This document shows positions 1 through 7,229 of a stretch of DNA of 7,284 nt, one piece after another. The position numbers were made by a program, and so were the translations under genes. Position 1 is the first letter of the stretch, and each line of letters opens with the position of its first letter. The notes beneath the pieces were generated by a model that worked only from the letters and a program-made list of their open reading frames with translations, searched no databases and was not told the DNA's origin. The DNA is from Bacteroidota bacterium (lineage in GTDB: Bacteria > Bacteroidota > Rhodothermia > Balneolales > HLUCCA01), in NCBI GenBank assembly GCA_003448835.1, contig DLXM01000148.1, positions 1 through 7,284 of the forward strand, written 5' to 3'.

Positions 1-2
1 CG

Positions 3-1436
3 GGTGCTGCACTGTTCATAATTATGATGCTTTTGCCCCCGCTAACCGGATTATCTGATGCTGCCTGGATGACAGCTGCTGTGGCGGTGTTGATGGGCGT
101 ATGGTGGGTGAGTGAAGCCATTCCAATTCCAGCTACTGCATTACTGCCAATTGTGCTTTTCCCATTGTTGGGAGTTAGTTCAGTAGGGTCGGCAACGGCA
201 CCTTTTGCAAATCCGATAATCTATTTGTTCATGGGTGGATTTATCATTGCAATTGCCATGGAAAAATCGAATCTGCATAAGCGCATTGCTTTAAATGTTA
301 TTCGAATAGTAGGAACGAAACCCCATGCAATTATCGCTGGATTTATGCTCTCCTCAGCTTTCATTTCAATGTGGGTTAGTAATACTGCAACCGCATTAAT
401 GATGTTACCAATTGCACTTTCTGTTGTTCATTTAGTCGAAGATAAAGCAGACATTGAAACGAAGACTTTACGGTTTAACTTTTCTCTTTGTCTGGTTTTG
501 TGTATTGCTTATGGATGTAATATTGGGGGGATCGGTACATTGATTGGCACGCCTCCAAATGCCTTGATGGCTGCCTATATGCTGGATAATTATAATGTAA
601 ATATTGGGTTTGCCACATGGATGATGATTGGAATTCCACTTGTTGTAGTTTCACTCCCATTGGTTTATTTGTTGTTAACGCGGGTATTATTTCCAATTAA
701 ACTAAAAGAAATTCCCGGTGGTAAAGAGCTCATAGAAAGTGAATTAGCAAGAGCAGGAAGGATGTCGAAATCAGAAAAAATTGTACTTAGCGTTTTTCTT
801 TTCACTGCTACTATGTGGATTGCACCGGCACTGTTACGTGAGTTTGTTCCAGCTTTAAGAGATTATATTCCGGTGATTTCAGATACAGTTGTAGCCATTA
901 TGGGGGCAATGTTGTTGTTTTTGATTCCAATAAATTTCAAAAGGGGAGAGTTCACACTCGGCTGGGAAGATACACAGAAGCTACCCTGGGATATTTTGGT
1001 ACTTTTTGGGGGAGGCTTGAGTCTTGCTGCAGCAATTAGTTCCACTGGACTTGCAGAATGGATGGGGGATGCGATGAGAGGACTCGACGGATGGTCCGCG
1101 TTTTCGCTTATGGTCGCTTCACTCACATTAATTATATTCCTAACAGAAATCACATCTAATACTGCTACTGCAGCTGCTTTTATGCCAATTTTAGCTTCAA
1201 TTGCTATCGCGTTTAATATGGACCCACTGATTTTAGTGGTACCGGCTGCAATCGGTGCCAGCTGTGCGTTTATGCTCCCGGTTGCTACACCTCCAAATGC
1301 AATTGTTTATGGTAGTGGATATGTATCATTACCCCAAATGGCCAAAGCCGGATTTTGGGTGAACATTTTGATGATTATGATGATAACAATTGTGATGTAT
1401 CTGTTACTGGGTGCAGTGTTTAATTTAACATTATAA
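3..1436 (+). CDS. DASS (SLC13) family sodium-coupled dicarboxylate/anion transporter, 5' partial
   Basis: This is an inner-membrane secondary transporter that probably imports C4-dicarboxylates or related anions with Na+. The frame is open to the left edge, and the codons before the first ATG (position 24) read as membrane-helix sequence (GAALFIIMMLLPP). The true start is therefore upstream and a few dozen residues are probably missing. Counting from the ATG at 24, I see the N-terminal WWVSEAIPIPATALLP segment (27-42), the first SNT motif (119-121) with its partner loop TLIGTPPN (172-179), the central PWDILVLFGGGLSL segment (321-334), the second SNT motif (378-380) with the loop ATPPN (421-425), and a C-terminal hydrophobic helix. 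The paired SNT/TPPN elements form the Na+ and substrate sites in this family. Residues 412-428 (ASCAFMLPVATPPNAIV) fit the sodium:sulfate symporter signature as I remember it. Substrate (succinate, citrate, sulfate or other) cannot be told from sequence alone. The 106-bp gap downstream suggests that it is not part of the lepA unit. Confidence 0.93.
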   Translation, partial: GAALFIIMMLLPPLTGLSDAAWMTAAVAVLMGVWWVSEAIPIPATALLPIVLFPLLGVSSVGSATAPFANPIIYLFMGGFIIAIAMEKSNLHKRIALNVIRIVGTKPHAIIAGFMLSSAFISMWVSNTATALMMLPIALSVVHLVEDKADIETKTLRFNFSLCLVLCIAYGCNIGGIGTLIGTPPNALMAAYMLDNYNVNIGFATWMMIGIPLVVVSLPLVYLLLTRVLFPIKLKEIPGGKELIESELARAGRMSKSEKIVLSVFLFTATMWIAPALLREFVPALRDYIPVISDTVVAIMGAMLLFLIPINFKRGEFTLGWEDTQKLPWDILVLFGGGLSLAAAISSTGLAEWMGDAMRGLDGWSAFSLMVASLTLIIFLTEITSNTATAAAFMPILASIAIAFNMDPLILVVPAAIGASCAFMLPVATPPNAIVYGSGYVSLPQMAKAGFWVNILMIMMITIVMYLLLGAVFNLTL

Positions 1437-1476
1437 TCAGCCTATAATCGACATTTCGGTATTCATTTACAGCGAA

Positions 1477-1490
1477 AAAATACGTATTTT
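1477..1490. promoter_or_regulatory. 14-bp perfect palindrome upstream of lepA
   Basis: AAAATACGTATTTT is its own reverse complement. It lies in the 106-bp gap (1437-1542) between the transporter stop and the lepA ATG, 52 bp before the ATG. The ATACGT core recurs as a direct repeat at 1499-1504, 19 bp on. The palindrome is AT-rich and has no room for a hairpin loop, so it looks more like a protein-binding site than a terminator. I find no convincing sigma-70 pair or TTG/TAnnTTTG Bacteroidota-type promoter in this gap, although the lepA promoter presumably lies here. Function is unproven. Confidence 0.3.
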
Positions 1491-1542
1491 GCGGACTTAT
1501 ACGTTTAAAAATTATTGTTATTTATCGCTGTAATATCCCTGA

Positions 1543-3333
1543 ATGAAGAACATCCGAAACTTTTGCATTATCGCTCATATTGACCATGGTAAATCAACCC
1601 TGGCCGACCGACTTCTTGAACGTACCGGTACTATTACCGAACGTGAGATGCAAGACCAGGTATTGGATGACATGGACTTAGAACGGGAACGTGGTATCAC
1701 AATTAAATCTCATGCCATACGCATGGATTACAATTCCCGTTCCGGAGATAAATACTCATTAAATCTTATTGATACACCGGGTCACGTCGATTTTGCATAT
1801 GAAGTTTCGCGTGCGTTAAAAGCCTGCGAAGGTGCAATTCTGGTAGTGGATGCATCCCAGGGTGTTGAAGCTCAAACGATTTCAAATCTTTACCAGGCTA
1901 TTGATCAGGGACTTGAAATTATTCCGGTGCTGAACAAAATTGATCTTCCCGGTGCAAATGTGGAAGAAGTCGCACAACAGGTTATAGATCTTTTAGGCTG
2001 TAAACGCGAAGATATTCTTCCCGTATCCGGTAAGACAGGTATGGGTGTAGATGATTTGCTGGAGGCCGTTATTGAAAAGATTCCTGCTCCAACCGGTGAT
2101 CCAACTAAGCCTCTAACCGCACTTATTTTTGACTCTGTTTTTAACTCATATCGCGGTTCAGTCGTGTATGTCCGCATAATGGATGGCACCCTCAAAAAGG
2201 GTGAAAAAATACGTTTTATGCAGACTGATAAGGTTTATAGTGCAGAAGAAATCGGATTTTTAAGTGTCAAAAATAGTCCGCAACCTACACTTTCAGCCGG
2301 ACAGGTAGGTTACATAATTGGCAGTGTAAAAACACTCGAAGATACTAAAGTGGGCGATACCGTTACTACGGTTACCAATGGTGCACCTGAGCCAATTCCC
2401 GGTTATAAAGTTGTTAAGCCGATGGTTTTTAGTGGAATTTACCCAACAAATAGTGAAGATTTCGAGAGTTTGCGAACTGCATTAGAGAAATTACAACTCA
2501 ACGATGCCGCTTTACAATACACTCCAGAGACCTCTGTTGCACTTGGATTTGGTTTCAGAACCGGGTTTTTAGGAATGTTGCACATGGAAATTGTGCAGGA
2601 AAGACTTGATCGTGAGTTTGATATGGATATCATTACTACTGTGCCTAACGTTGAGTACGAAGTAGTGAAGGTAGATGGCGAAAGAGTAGTTGTTGATAAT
2701 CCAAGTGATATGCCTCCTGTTGGGCTTATCGATGAAATTTATGAGCCGTACATCAGAGCACAAATCATTACACCGGCAGAATATATCGGTGCCATCATGA
2801 AATTATGTCAGGAACGTCGCGGGATGTTCATCAACACCCAATATCTCGACACAAAACGTGTTGATATTACCTACGAAATCCCAATGGCCGAAGTGGTTTT
2901 CGATTTTTATGATAAGCTTAAAAGCAATACAAAGGGATATGCTTCGTTGGATTATGAGTTCATTGGAAGTCGTCCGGGCAAAATGGTCCGTCTCGATATT
3001 CTTTTAAACGGCGAACCGGTCGATGCTCTATCAAGTATTGTACATCGCGATAAAGCATACGATTGGGGTAAAAAACTTTGTGCCAAGTTGAAAGATTTAA
3101 TTCCTCGTCAAATGTATGAAGTAATTATACAGGCAGCGATTGGAACAAAAATCATTTCACGCGATAGTATCCGTGCATTGAGAAAAGATGTACTTGCAAA
3201 ATGTTATGGTGGTGACATCAGTCGTAAACGTAAACTTTTGGAAAAACAAAAAGAAGGTAAGAAACGCATGAAACAAGTCGGTTCTGTGGAAATTCCACAG
3301 GAAGCATTTCTTGCAGTACTTTCGATGGACTAA
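1543..3333 (+). CDS. lepA: elongation factor 4 (LepA), ribosome-bound GTPase
   Basis: LepA is a translational GTPase related to EF-G that acts on the ribosome. It has been linked to back-translocation under ionic stress and to 30S subunit biogenesis. At 596 aa it is full length for the family. The GTPase motifs are in order: P-loop AHIDHGKST (11-19), switch I RGIT (50-53), DTPGH (77-81), NKID (131-134) and SGKTG (162-166). Domain II and the EF-G-like domains III and V follow. The LepA-specific C-terminal domain holds the hallmark [15 protein letters not shown] stretch (from about residue 555), and the protein ends in [14 protein letters not shown]. The ATG at 1543 is chosen because it puts the start the usual few residues before the P-loop. 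No Shine-Dalgarno sequence precedes it. It is the first gene of a close-packed trio with the exported 204-aa protein and lepB. lepA directly preceding lepB is also known from other bacteria such as E. coli, but there without the intervening gene. Confidence 0.98.
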   Translation: MKNIRNFCIIAHIDHGKSTLADRLLERTGTITEREMQDQVLDDMDLERERGITIKSHAIRMDYNSRSGDKYSLNLIDTPGHVDFAYEVSRALKACEGAILVVDASQGVEAQTISNLYQAIDQGLEIIPVLNKIDLPGANVEEVAQQVIDLLGCKREDILPVSGKTGMGVDDLLEAVIEKIPAPTGDPTKPLTALIFDSVFNSYRGSVVYVRIMDGTLKKGEKIRFMQTDKVYSAEEIGFLSVKNSPQPTLSAGQVGYIIGSVKTLEDTKVGDTVTTVTNGAPEPIPGYKVVKPMVFSGIYPTNSEDFESLRTALEKLQLNDAALQYTPETSVALGFGFRTGFLGMLHMEIVQERLDREFDMDIITTVPNVEYEVVKVDGERVVVDNPSDMPPVGLIDEIYEPYIRAQIITPAEYIGAIMKLCQERRGMFINTQYLDTKRVDITYEIPMAEVVFDFYDKLKSNTKGYASLDYEFIGSRPGKMVRLDILLNGEPVDALSSIVHRDKAYDWGKKLCAKLKDLIPRQMYEVIIQAAIGTKIISRDSIRALRKDVLAKCYGGDISRKRKLLEKQKEGKKRMKQVGSVEIPQEAFLAVLSMD

Positions 3334-3344
3334 CCTAAAAACGA

Positions 3345-3959
3345 ATGAATATGAAATTTTTAATATCGATTATATCCATCTGTCTTACTGTTCTACTACA
3401 CGTAGATATCCTGCAAGCTCAACAAGTTCCTTCAGCATTTGCCGCTCCTGTGATTAAAAAAGTTGAGAAAAATGAACGAGCTGCATTTCAGCGTCAATTC
3501 AGTGAAATGATTATGACCGGAGAAGGATTTCAGGGAAATACTGTAATTGACAACCTTCCGACAACCGAAATTCGAGCCCGACTTCAAAAAGTATATGGTG
3601 ACCCAACCATGAGACTTGAAGATTTCATTGGTCAGTCAAATGTTCGTCCGGGTAACAGCATCCAGTTTGAGTATTGGTTCATTGTCAATGATTCCATCCC
3701 TATGATGGTATTAGATATTGATGGTCCTTTTACATTGGGAATGGTTTATGCCGGATCTAACAGATTCGTTGACATGATGCCTGAAATTAAACGTACTTTG
3801 TCACGTGCCTTGATGAACGTATCTTCAATGGGCGAATTTCAAGATGTATTTTATTCACCTGAACGCAACGAATGGTTCAATGTTGAGTATAAGAACGGTG
3901 TCTATAAAACGGACAAGATCAGTCGTCCGGCAAGATTCAATAATTTACGATTAAACTAA
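3345..3959 (+). CDS. exported protein of unknown function between lepA and lepB
   Basis: I do not recognise this 204-aa protein. It starts with MNMK followed by a hydrophobic stretch (residues 5-23) and a likely signal peptidase site after LQA (25). The mature protein would then begin QQVPSAFAAP and be about 179 residues, probably periplasmic. There is no lipobox; the Cys at 13 sits inside the hydrophobic core. The mature part has no further membrane segment. It runs from a charged region (about 36-75) through YGDPTMRLEDFIGQ (85-98) and a hydrophobic, probably beta-rich part (FEYWFIVND, MMVLDIDGPF) to a C-terminal segment, NEWFNVEYKNGVYKTDKISRP, which looks compact and conserved. There are no recognisable catalytic motifs. 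It sits 11 bp after lepA and 6 bp before lepB, so co-transcription with the peptidase is likely. A second in-frame ATG at 3351 could also be the start. That it is a real gene is well supported by its spacing, signal peptide and composition. Its function is open. Confidence 0.85.
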   Translation: MNMKFLISIISICLTVLLHVDILQAQQVPSAFAAPVIKKVEKNERAAFQRQFSEMIMTGEGFQGNTVIDNLPTTEIRARLQKVYGDPTMRLEDFIGQSNVRPGNSIQFEYWFIVNDSIPMMVLDIDGPFTLGMVYAGSNRFVDMMPEIKRTLSRALMNVSSMGEFQDVFYSPERNEWFNVEYKNGVYKTDKISRPARFNNLRLN

Positions 3960-3965
3960 TCTACT

Positions 3966-5057
3966 TTGGCAAGAACCGATAAATCGGACCGCAAGTCCCG
4001 TCGCAGCAAATCAACTTCAAACGTTGATACTAAACAAAAAGCAAAATCCTGGGCAAAGGAATGGTTTGATGCCTTGTTATGGGCTGCCGTCGCTGCTTTG
4101 ATTATCCGCACATTCTTTTTTGAAGCGTATCGGATTCCAACTCCATCGATGGAACGAACGTTGATGACCGGCGATTTTTTGATCGTATCAAAAGTAAATG
4201 TTGGGGCTCGTACGCCAATGACTATCGGAATCCCATTCACCAGTATCCATATTAAAGGCTTAACGTTGCCTTGGGTACGTTTACCGGGTTGGTCGGATGT
4301 TGAACGAAATGATATTGTTGTTTTTAATTACCCGATCGATGATGTTGCAATCGCTCAAAAGACGAATTATATCAAACGAGCAGTTGCCATTCCGGGCGAT
4401 ACCCTTGAAATCCGAAATAAGATTCTCTATATAAATGGAGAACGTGCTGATTATAAAGAACATTTTGAGCAGCTCTACACAGTCAAAATGCGCGAGCGAT
4501 TACGATTGAGCGAAGCAAAAGTCCGTGTTGCAGGGGGGGATATTTTAGGGGCAGAGACACCAACTTCGTATGTCGTTAATATGACTGCTGATGTGCGGGA
4601 AGTAATTAGTACCTGGCCGGAAATTGAATCCGTCGTACCACGAATTCGCCCTGAATCGTCTAATGAATATGCTCGGAATAATTTCACATTCCGTCGTGGT
4701 ATGTCCGGAAATCCCGACTTTATCGAACCAATGGTTATTCCCGCAAAAGGAATGATTATGGAATTAACACCCGAAAACTGGCCAATATATCGTGATGTAG
4801 TGGTACGTTATGAAGAAAATGACGTAGTTGTGGGCGATTCTACCTTTACAATTAATGGTGTTGAGACCAGTACCTATCTCGTTCAAAAAGATTATTACTT
4901 TATGATGGGGGATAACCGGGATAATAGCGAAGACTCACGACACTGGGGATTTGTACCCGATGATCACGTAGTGGGTAAACCTTTTATCGTTTATTTCTCG
5001 TGGGATATGGAAAATAAAATGCCTCGATTTGGTCGTTTATTTTCATTCGTGGAGTAA
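3966..5057 (+). CDS. lepB: signal peptidase I, Bacteroidota-type with long insertion, TTG start
   Basis: LepB cleaves signal peptides from exported proteins at the outer face of the inner membrane, using a Ser/Lys dyad. The 363-aa product has a basic hydrophilic N-terminus (1-33), one membrane segment (about 35-52, DALLWAAVAALIIRTFFF), the catalytic serine Ser61 in PTPSMERTLMTGD, and the catalytic lysine Lys137 in NYIKRAVAIPGD. The conserved GDNRDNSEDSRHWG box is at 315-328. All key residues are present, so it should be active. About 160 residues separate the lysine box from the GDNRD box, far more than in short Gram-positive enzymes. From memory, the part around FIEPMVIPAKG and YYFMMGDNRDN resembles Bacteroidota LepB. 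The start is TTG: an in-frame TAA (3957-3959) lies three codons upstream, and the next in-frame ATG is codon 62, inside the active site. No Shine-Dalgarno sequence is visible. It is probably translated by coupling to the gene 6 bp upstream, which is in the same frame. Confidence 0.96.
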   Translation: MARTDKSDRKSRRSKSTSNVDTKQKAKSWAKEWFDALLWAAVAALIIRTFFFEAYRIPTPSMERTLMTGDFLIVSKVNVGARTPMTIGIPFTSIHIKGLTLPWVRLPGWSDVERNDIVVFNYPIDDVAIAQKTNYIKRAVAIPGDTLEIRNKILYINGERADYKEHFEQLYTVKMRERLRLSEAKVRVAGGDILGAETPTSYVVNMTADVREVISTWPEIESVVPRIRPESSNEYARNNFTFRRGMSGNPDFIEPMVIPAKGMIMELTPENWPIYRDVVVRYEENDVVVGDSTFTINGVETSTYLVQKDYYFMMGDNRDNSEDSRHWGFVPDDHVVGKPFIVYFSWDMENKMPRFGRLFSFVE

Positions 5058-6176
5058 TCATTTAGCGATGGTTTTTCCTTGAGGCTGACCCTCACGAATC
5101 GCTAATTGTCCGCAACCTGCATCAATATCATCACCACGACTCCGTCGCACGGTCGCCCGTACATTATGTTTGGTTAAAGCCCGCATAAACTTGTTTAGCC
5201 GATCTTCGCGGGCTCGCTGCAGCTCAACACCCAGAACGTTATTATACATGATGATATTAACTTTACTGGGTAACCATTTAGATATGGTTGCCAGATTTTT
5301 TGCATCCTCATCACAATCATTAAATTCATCAAATAACAGATACTCAAAAGTCACCGACTTCGATGTTTTTGTATAGTAGTACTGCAACGCTTCTTTCAAT
5401 GAAGCCAGATTCATTGAAGAATTTATAGGCATGATTTTATCTCGTTTTTCATCGGAGGGAGCGTGCAATGAAATTGCCAGATTAAATTGATGTTCGTCCT
5501 CCGCAATCTGTTTAATCTGTTTGGCAAGTCCTACTGTCGATACTGTTATGCGCTTCTGAGATAATTCAATTCCCAATTTGTCGGAGAGTATATCGGTGCT
5601 GTGAATGACAGATTGGTAATTGTGTAATGGTTCACCCATGCCCATATACACAACATTAGTGATTTTTTTACCATGTATTTCCAAACAATACGTATTGATT
5701 GTGGTAATCTGGTCTACGATTTCACCTGGAGTCAAATTTCTGAAAAATCCCATTTTCCCGGTCGCACAAAATGCACATCCGAATACACATCCAACCTGTG
5801 ATGACACACAAACCGTTAATCGATCGGCAACTCCATCGGGGAAAAACTCCGGAATTAAGACGGCTTCAACCTGACGATTATCGAATAAATTGAATAGAAA
5901 TTTTGTAGTTCCATCTTTAGAAACTTGTTTTTGTGCGAGAGAAATATTGCGGATGAAAGCTACACTGGCTAACCTTTCCCGGAGATCTTTCGACAAATTG
6001 GTCATTTCATCGAAGCTCTGAGCCCCTTTTTGATACAACCATTGGAAGATCTGTTTAGAACGGAATTTTTCAATACCCAGTTCATCACACAGTTGAACCA
6101 GTTGTGCTTTGGATAAACTCTTTAGATCGTACTTTTTATCTGATACCGTTTCTGTCGAGATCATGGTTTCTCTCAT
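5058..6176 (-). CDS. rlmN: dual-specificity 23S rRNA/tRNA adenine-C2 methyltransferase RlmN
   Basis: RlmN is a radical SAM enzyme that makes 2-methyladenosine at A2503 of 23S rRNA and, in characterised members, at A37 of some tRNAs. The 372-aa product is of normal length. It has an N-terminal helical accessory domain with LSKDLRERLA, then the radical SAM core. The iron-sulfur cluster cysteines are Cys130, Cys134 and Cys137 (CVFGCAFC). The two mechanistic cysteines are Cys123 (TVCVSSQVG) and Cys355 (DAGCGQLA). MGMGEPLHNY (178-187) and ISLHAPSDEKRDKIMPIN are the SAM and core motifs, and RRSRGDDIDAGCGQ closes the domain. Cfr also has both mechanistic cysteines, but the overall sequence and the housekeeping context beside lgt favour RlmN. 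The start ATG at 6176 overlaps the lgt stop as ATGA, which favours it over the Met four codons later. A GAGG lies about 12 bases upstream of the ATG, inside lgt. The stop codon directly abuts the lepB stop. Confidence 0.96.
   Translation of the reverse strand: MRETMISTETVSDKKYDLKSLSKAQLVQLCDELGIEKFRSKQIFQWLYQKGAQSFDEMTNLSKDLRERLASVAFIRNISLAQKQVSKDGTTKFLFNLFDNRQVEAVLIPEFFPDGVADRLTVCVSSQVGCVFGCAFCATGKMGFFRNLTPGEIVDQITTINTYCLEIHGKKITNVVYMGMGEPLHNYQSVIHSTDILSDKLGIELSQKRITVSTVGLAKQIKQIAEDEHQFNLAISLHAPSDEKRDKIMPINSSMNLASLKEALQYYYTKTSKSVTFEYLLFDEFNDCDEDAKNLATISKWLPSKVNIIMYNNVLGVELQRAREDRLNKFMRALTKHNVRATVRRSRGDDIDAGCGQLAIREGQPQGKTIAK
5062..5105. repeat. inverted repeat over the lepB/rlmN convergent junction
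   Basis: TTAGCGAT (5062-5069) is matched by ATCGCTAA (5098-5105), with a second five-base stem, TGAGG/CCTCA (5080-5084 and 5090-5094), inside the loop. The same right-hand region, CTCACGAAT (5091-5099), can instead pair with ATTCGTGGAG (5045-5054) with one bulged G. The two folds share positions 5091-5099 and exclude each other. Neither is followed by a proper T-run on either strand, so I do not call an intrinsic terminator. The repeat lies in the last codons of rlmN and could simply be coincidence. Confidence 0.3.
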
Positions 6177-7219
6177 TTAGTTTCGCTACCTCGCCAATCC
6201 ACTTTAGCGATCAACATCCATAAGCCGATTAAAACTAACGGAATACTCAGCAATTGTCCCATACTTAGAAATGACAACGTTTCGTCGAATCCAGGTTGTC
6301 GTTCTTTAGTATACTCAATAAAAAATCGTGCAAGAAAGATTCCCACCATAAATATACCGGTTAATGCTCCGGCTGGCGGTGAATTCTTGAATTTGCGATA
6401 GACAGCGACCAGTATCAGGAACAATACAAAATAACAACCTGCTTCATATAGCATGGATGGATGTCTGGGAACAAGGTCTTCGCTGGTAAAAATTACCGCC
6501 CAAGATACATCAGTTTCGCGACCCAGGATTTCAGAGTTGAAGAAATTTCCTATCCGAACAAACATTCCACCCAAAGCAAAGGGAAGAGCCATTCGATCTG
6601 TAACCCATATAAAACTAACTCCAGCATGCTTTTTCGTGTACATCCAGATTGACAATAGCACCCCAATGAATGCACCATGACTTGCCAACCCACCTTGCCA
6701 GAAGTATAATACTTCATGAAGATTTCGGATGTAGTAATCGAAATCATAAAACAGTACATGACCTAATCGGGCACCTAAAACGGTACCAAAGATCAGATAC
6801 ATAAATAGAGATTCTGCCAGATGTTGTGGTTTCCCGGCATGCTCAAATGTCTTGCCACCTATGTAATATCCCAGCAGAAATGAAATCGCAAATAACAATC
6901 CGTACCAACGAACTGCAATTGGACCGATTTGTGAAAATTTTGCAGCTTCAATTGGGATAGTAAGAAGTTGGCCAATCAAGATAGAACCAATAATGATTCC
7001 CCAAAAAATTGGAGTGCTGACTTCCTGAGTTTCGGCTTGTTTTTTTCTACGTTTTTTACCGGATTCGGGCTTTTGTCCTGATTCGAAGGCGTATTTCATG
7101 CCAAAATAATACAAAATACCTGCTAAAATCAGACCAATAATGCTGATGTCAAAGGGTAACTCGACAATGCCTAATGTGAATATCTCGGGACTTCCATCCC
7201 AAATGAAATACGAACTCAT
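6173..7219 (-). CDS. lgt: prolipoprotein diacylglyceryl transferase with extended N-terminus
   Basis: Lgt moves a diacylglyceryl group from phosphatidylglycerol to the lipobox cysteine of prolipoproteins, the first step of lipoprotein maturation in the inner membrane. The 348-aa product is polytopic. It carries RWYGLLFAISF (104-114), GARLGHVLFYDF (149-160), the GGLASHGAFIGV loop with His181, the family signature VRIGNFFNSEILG (221-233, with Arg222 and Asn225), RHPSMLYEA (252-260), and ARFFIEYTKERQ with Arg298. These match the residues known to matter in E. coli Lgt (His103, Arg143, Arg239). It is roughly 55-60 residues longer than the E. coli protein. The extra length is N-terminal: SPEIFTLGIVELPFD and a first helix (about 26-42), a very basic linker GKKRRKKQ (54-61), and another hydrophobic helix (about 70-88) come before the canonical first segment. 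The ATG at 7219 follows a likely upstream gene end by 10 bp. No Shine-Dalgarno sequence is visible. It overlaps rlmN by ATGA. Confidence 0.96.
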   Translation of the reverse strand: MSSYFIWDGSPEIFTLGIVELPFDISIIGLILAGILYYFGMKYAFESGQKPESGKKRRKKQAETQEVSTPIFWGIIIGSILIGQLLTIPIEAAKFSQIGPIAVRWYGLLFAISFLLGYYIGGKTFEHAGKPQHLAESLFMYLIFGTVLGARLGHVLFYDFDYYIRNLHEVLYFWQGGLASHGAFIGVLLSIWMYTKKHAGVSFIWVTDRMALPFALGGMFVRIGNFFNSEILGRETDVSWAVIFTSEDLVPRHPSMLYEAGCYFVLFLILVAVYRKFKNSPPAGALTGIFMVGIFLARFFIEYTKERQPGFDETLSFLSMGQLLSIPLVLIGLWMLIAKVDWRGSETK

Positions 7220-7229
7220 AATGTTTAGT

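Noticed and set aside
475..1153. Minus-strand ORFs of 73 and 96 aa inside the transporter gene
   Set aside because: They are shadows of a well-supported gene. Their products show no domain-like features, and their starts are unsupported.
1432..1449. TATAATC direct repeat (1432-1438 and 1443-1449) as a lepA promoter
   Set aside because: The second copy is a perfect -10 hexamer, but no -35 element lies at a proper distance; the nearest candidate, TTAACA, is only 12 bp away. It also overlaps the end of the transporter gene.
1905..2763. Three minus-strand ORFs (64-96 aa) inside lepA
   Set aside because: lepA is intact and conserved throughout. The reverse frames give low-complexity, Ser-rich or otherwise unlikely proteins.
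3956..4687. Minus-strand ORFs inside lepB
   Set aside because: These overlap conserved catalytic segments of lepB and show no independent coding signal.
3345..5057. Stop-codon readthrough fusing the exported protein to LepB, since both share a frame
   Set aside because: A fusion would put the basic LepB N-terminus on the wrong side of the membrane for a secreted upstream part. TAA is also a strong stop, so reinitiation is simpler.
5062..5105. Intrinsic terminator between lepB and rlmN
   Set aside because: The stems have a long or weakly paired loop, and no T-run follows on either strand.
5058..6176. Cfr-type antibiotic-resistance methyltransferase instead of RlmN
   Set aside because: The gene is in a housekeeping context coupled to lgt, with no mobile element nearby. 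The full set of RlmN-like motifs argues for the native enzyme.
5170..6759. Plus-strand ORFs antisense to rlmN and lgt, and the 69-aa minus-strand ORF within lgt
   Set aside because: All lie entirely within well-supported genes and encode implausible proteins.
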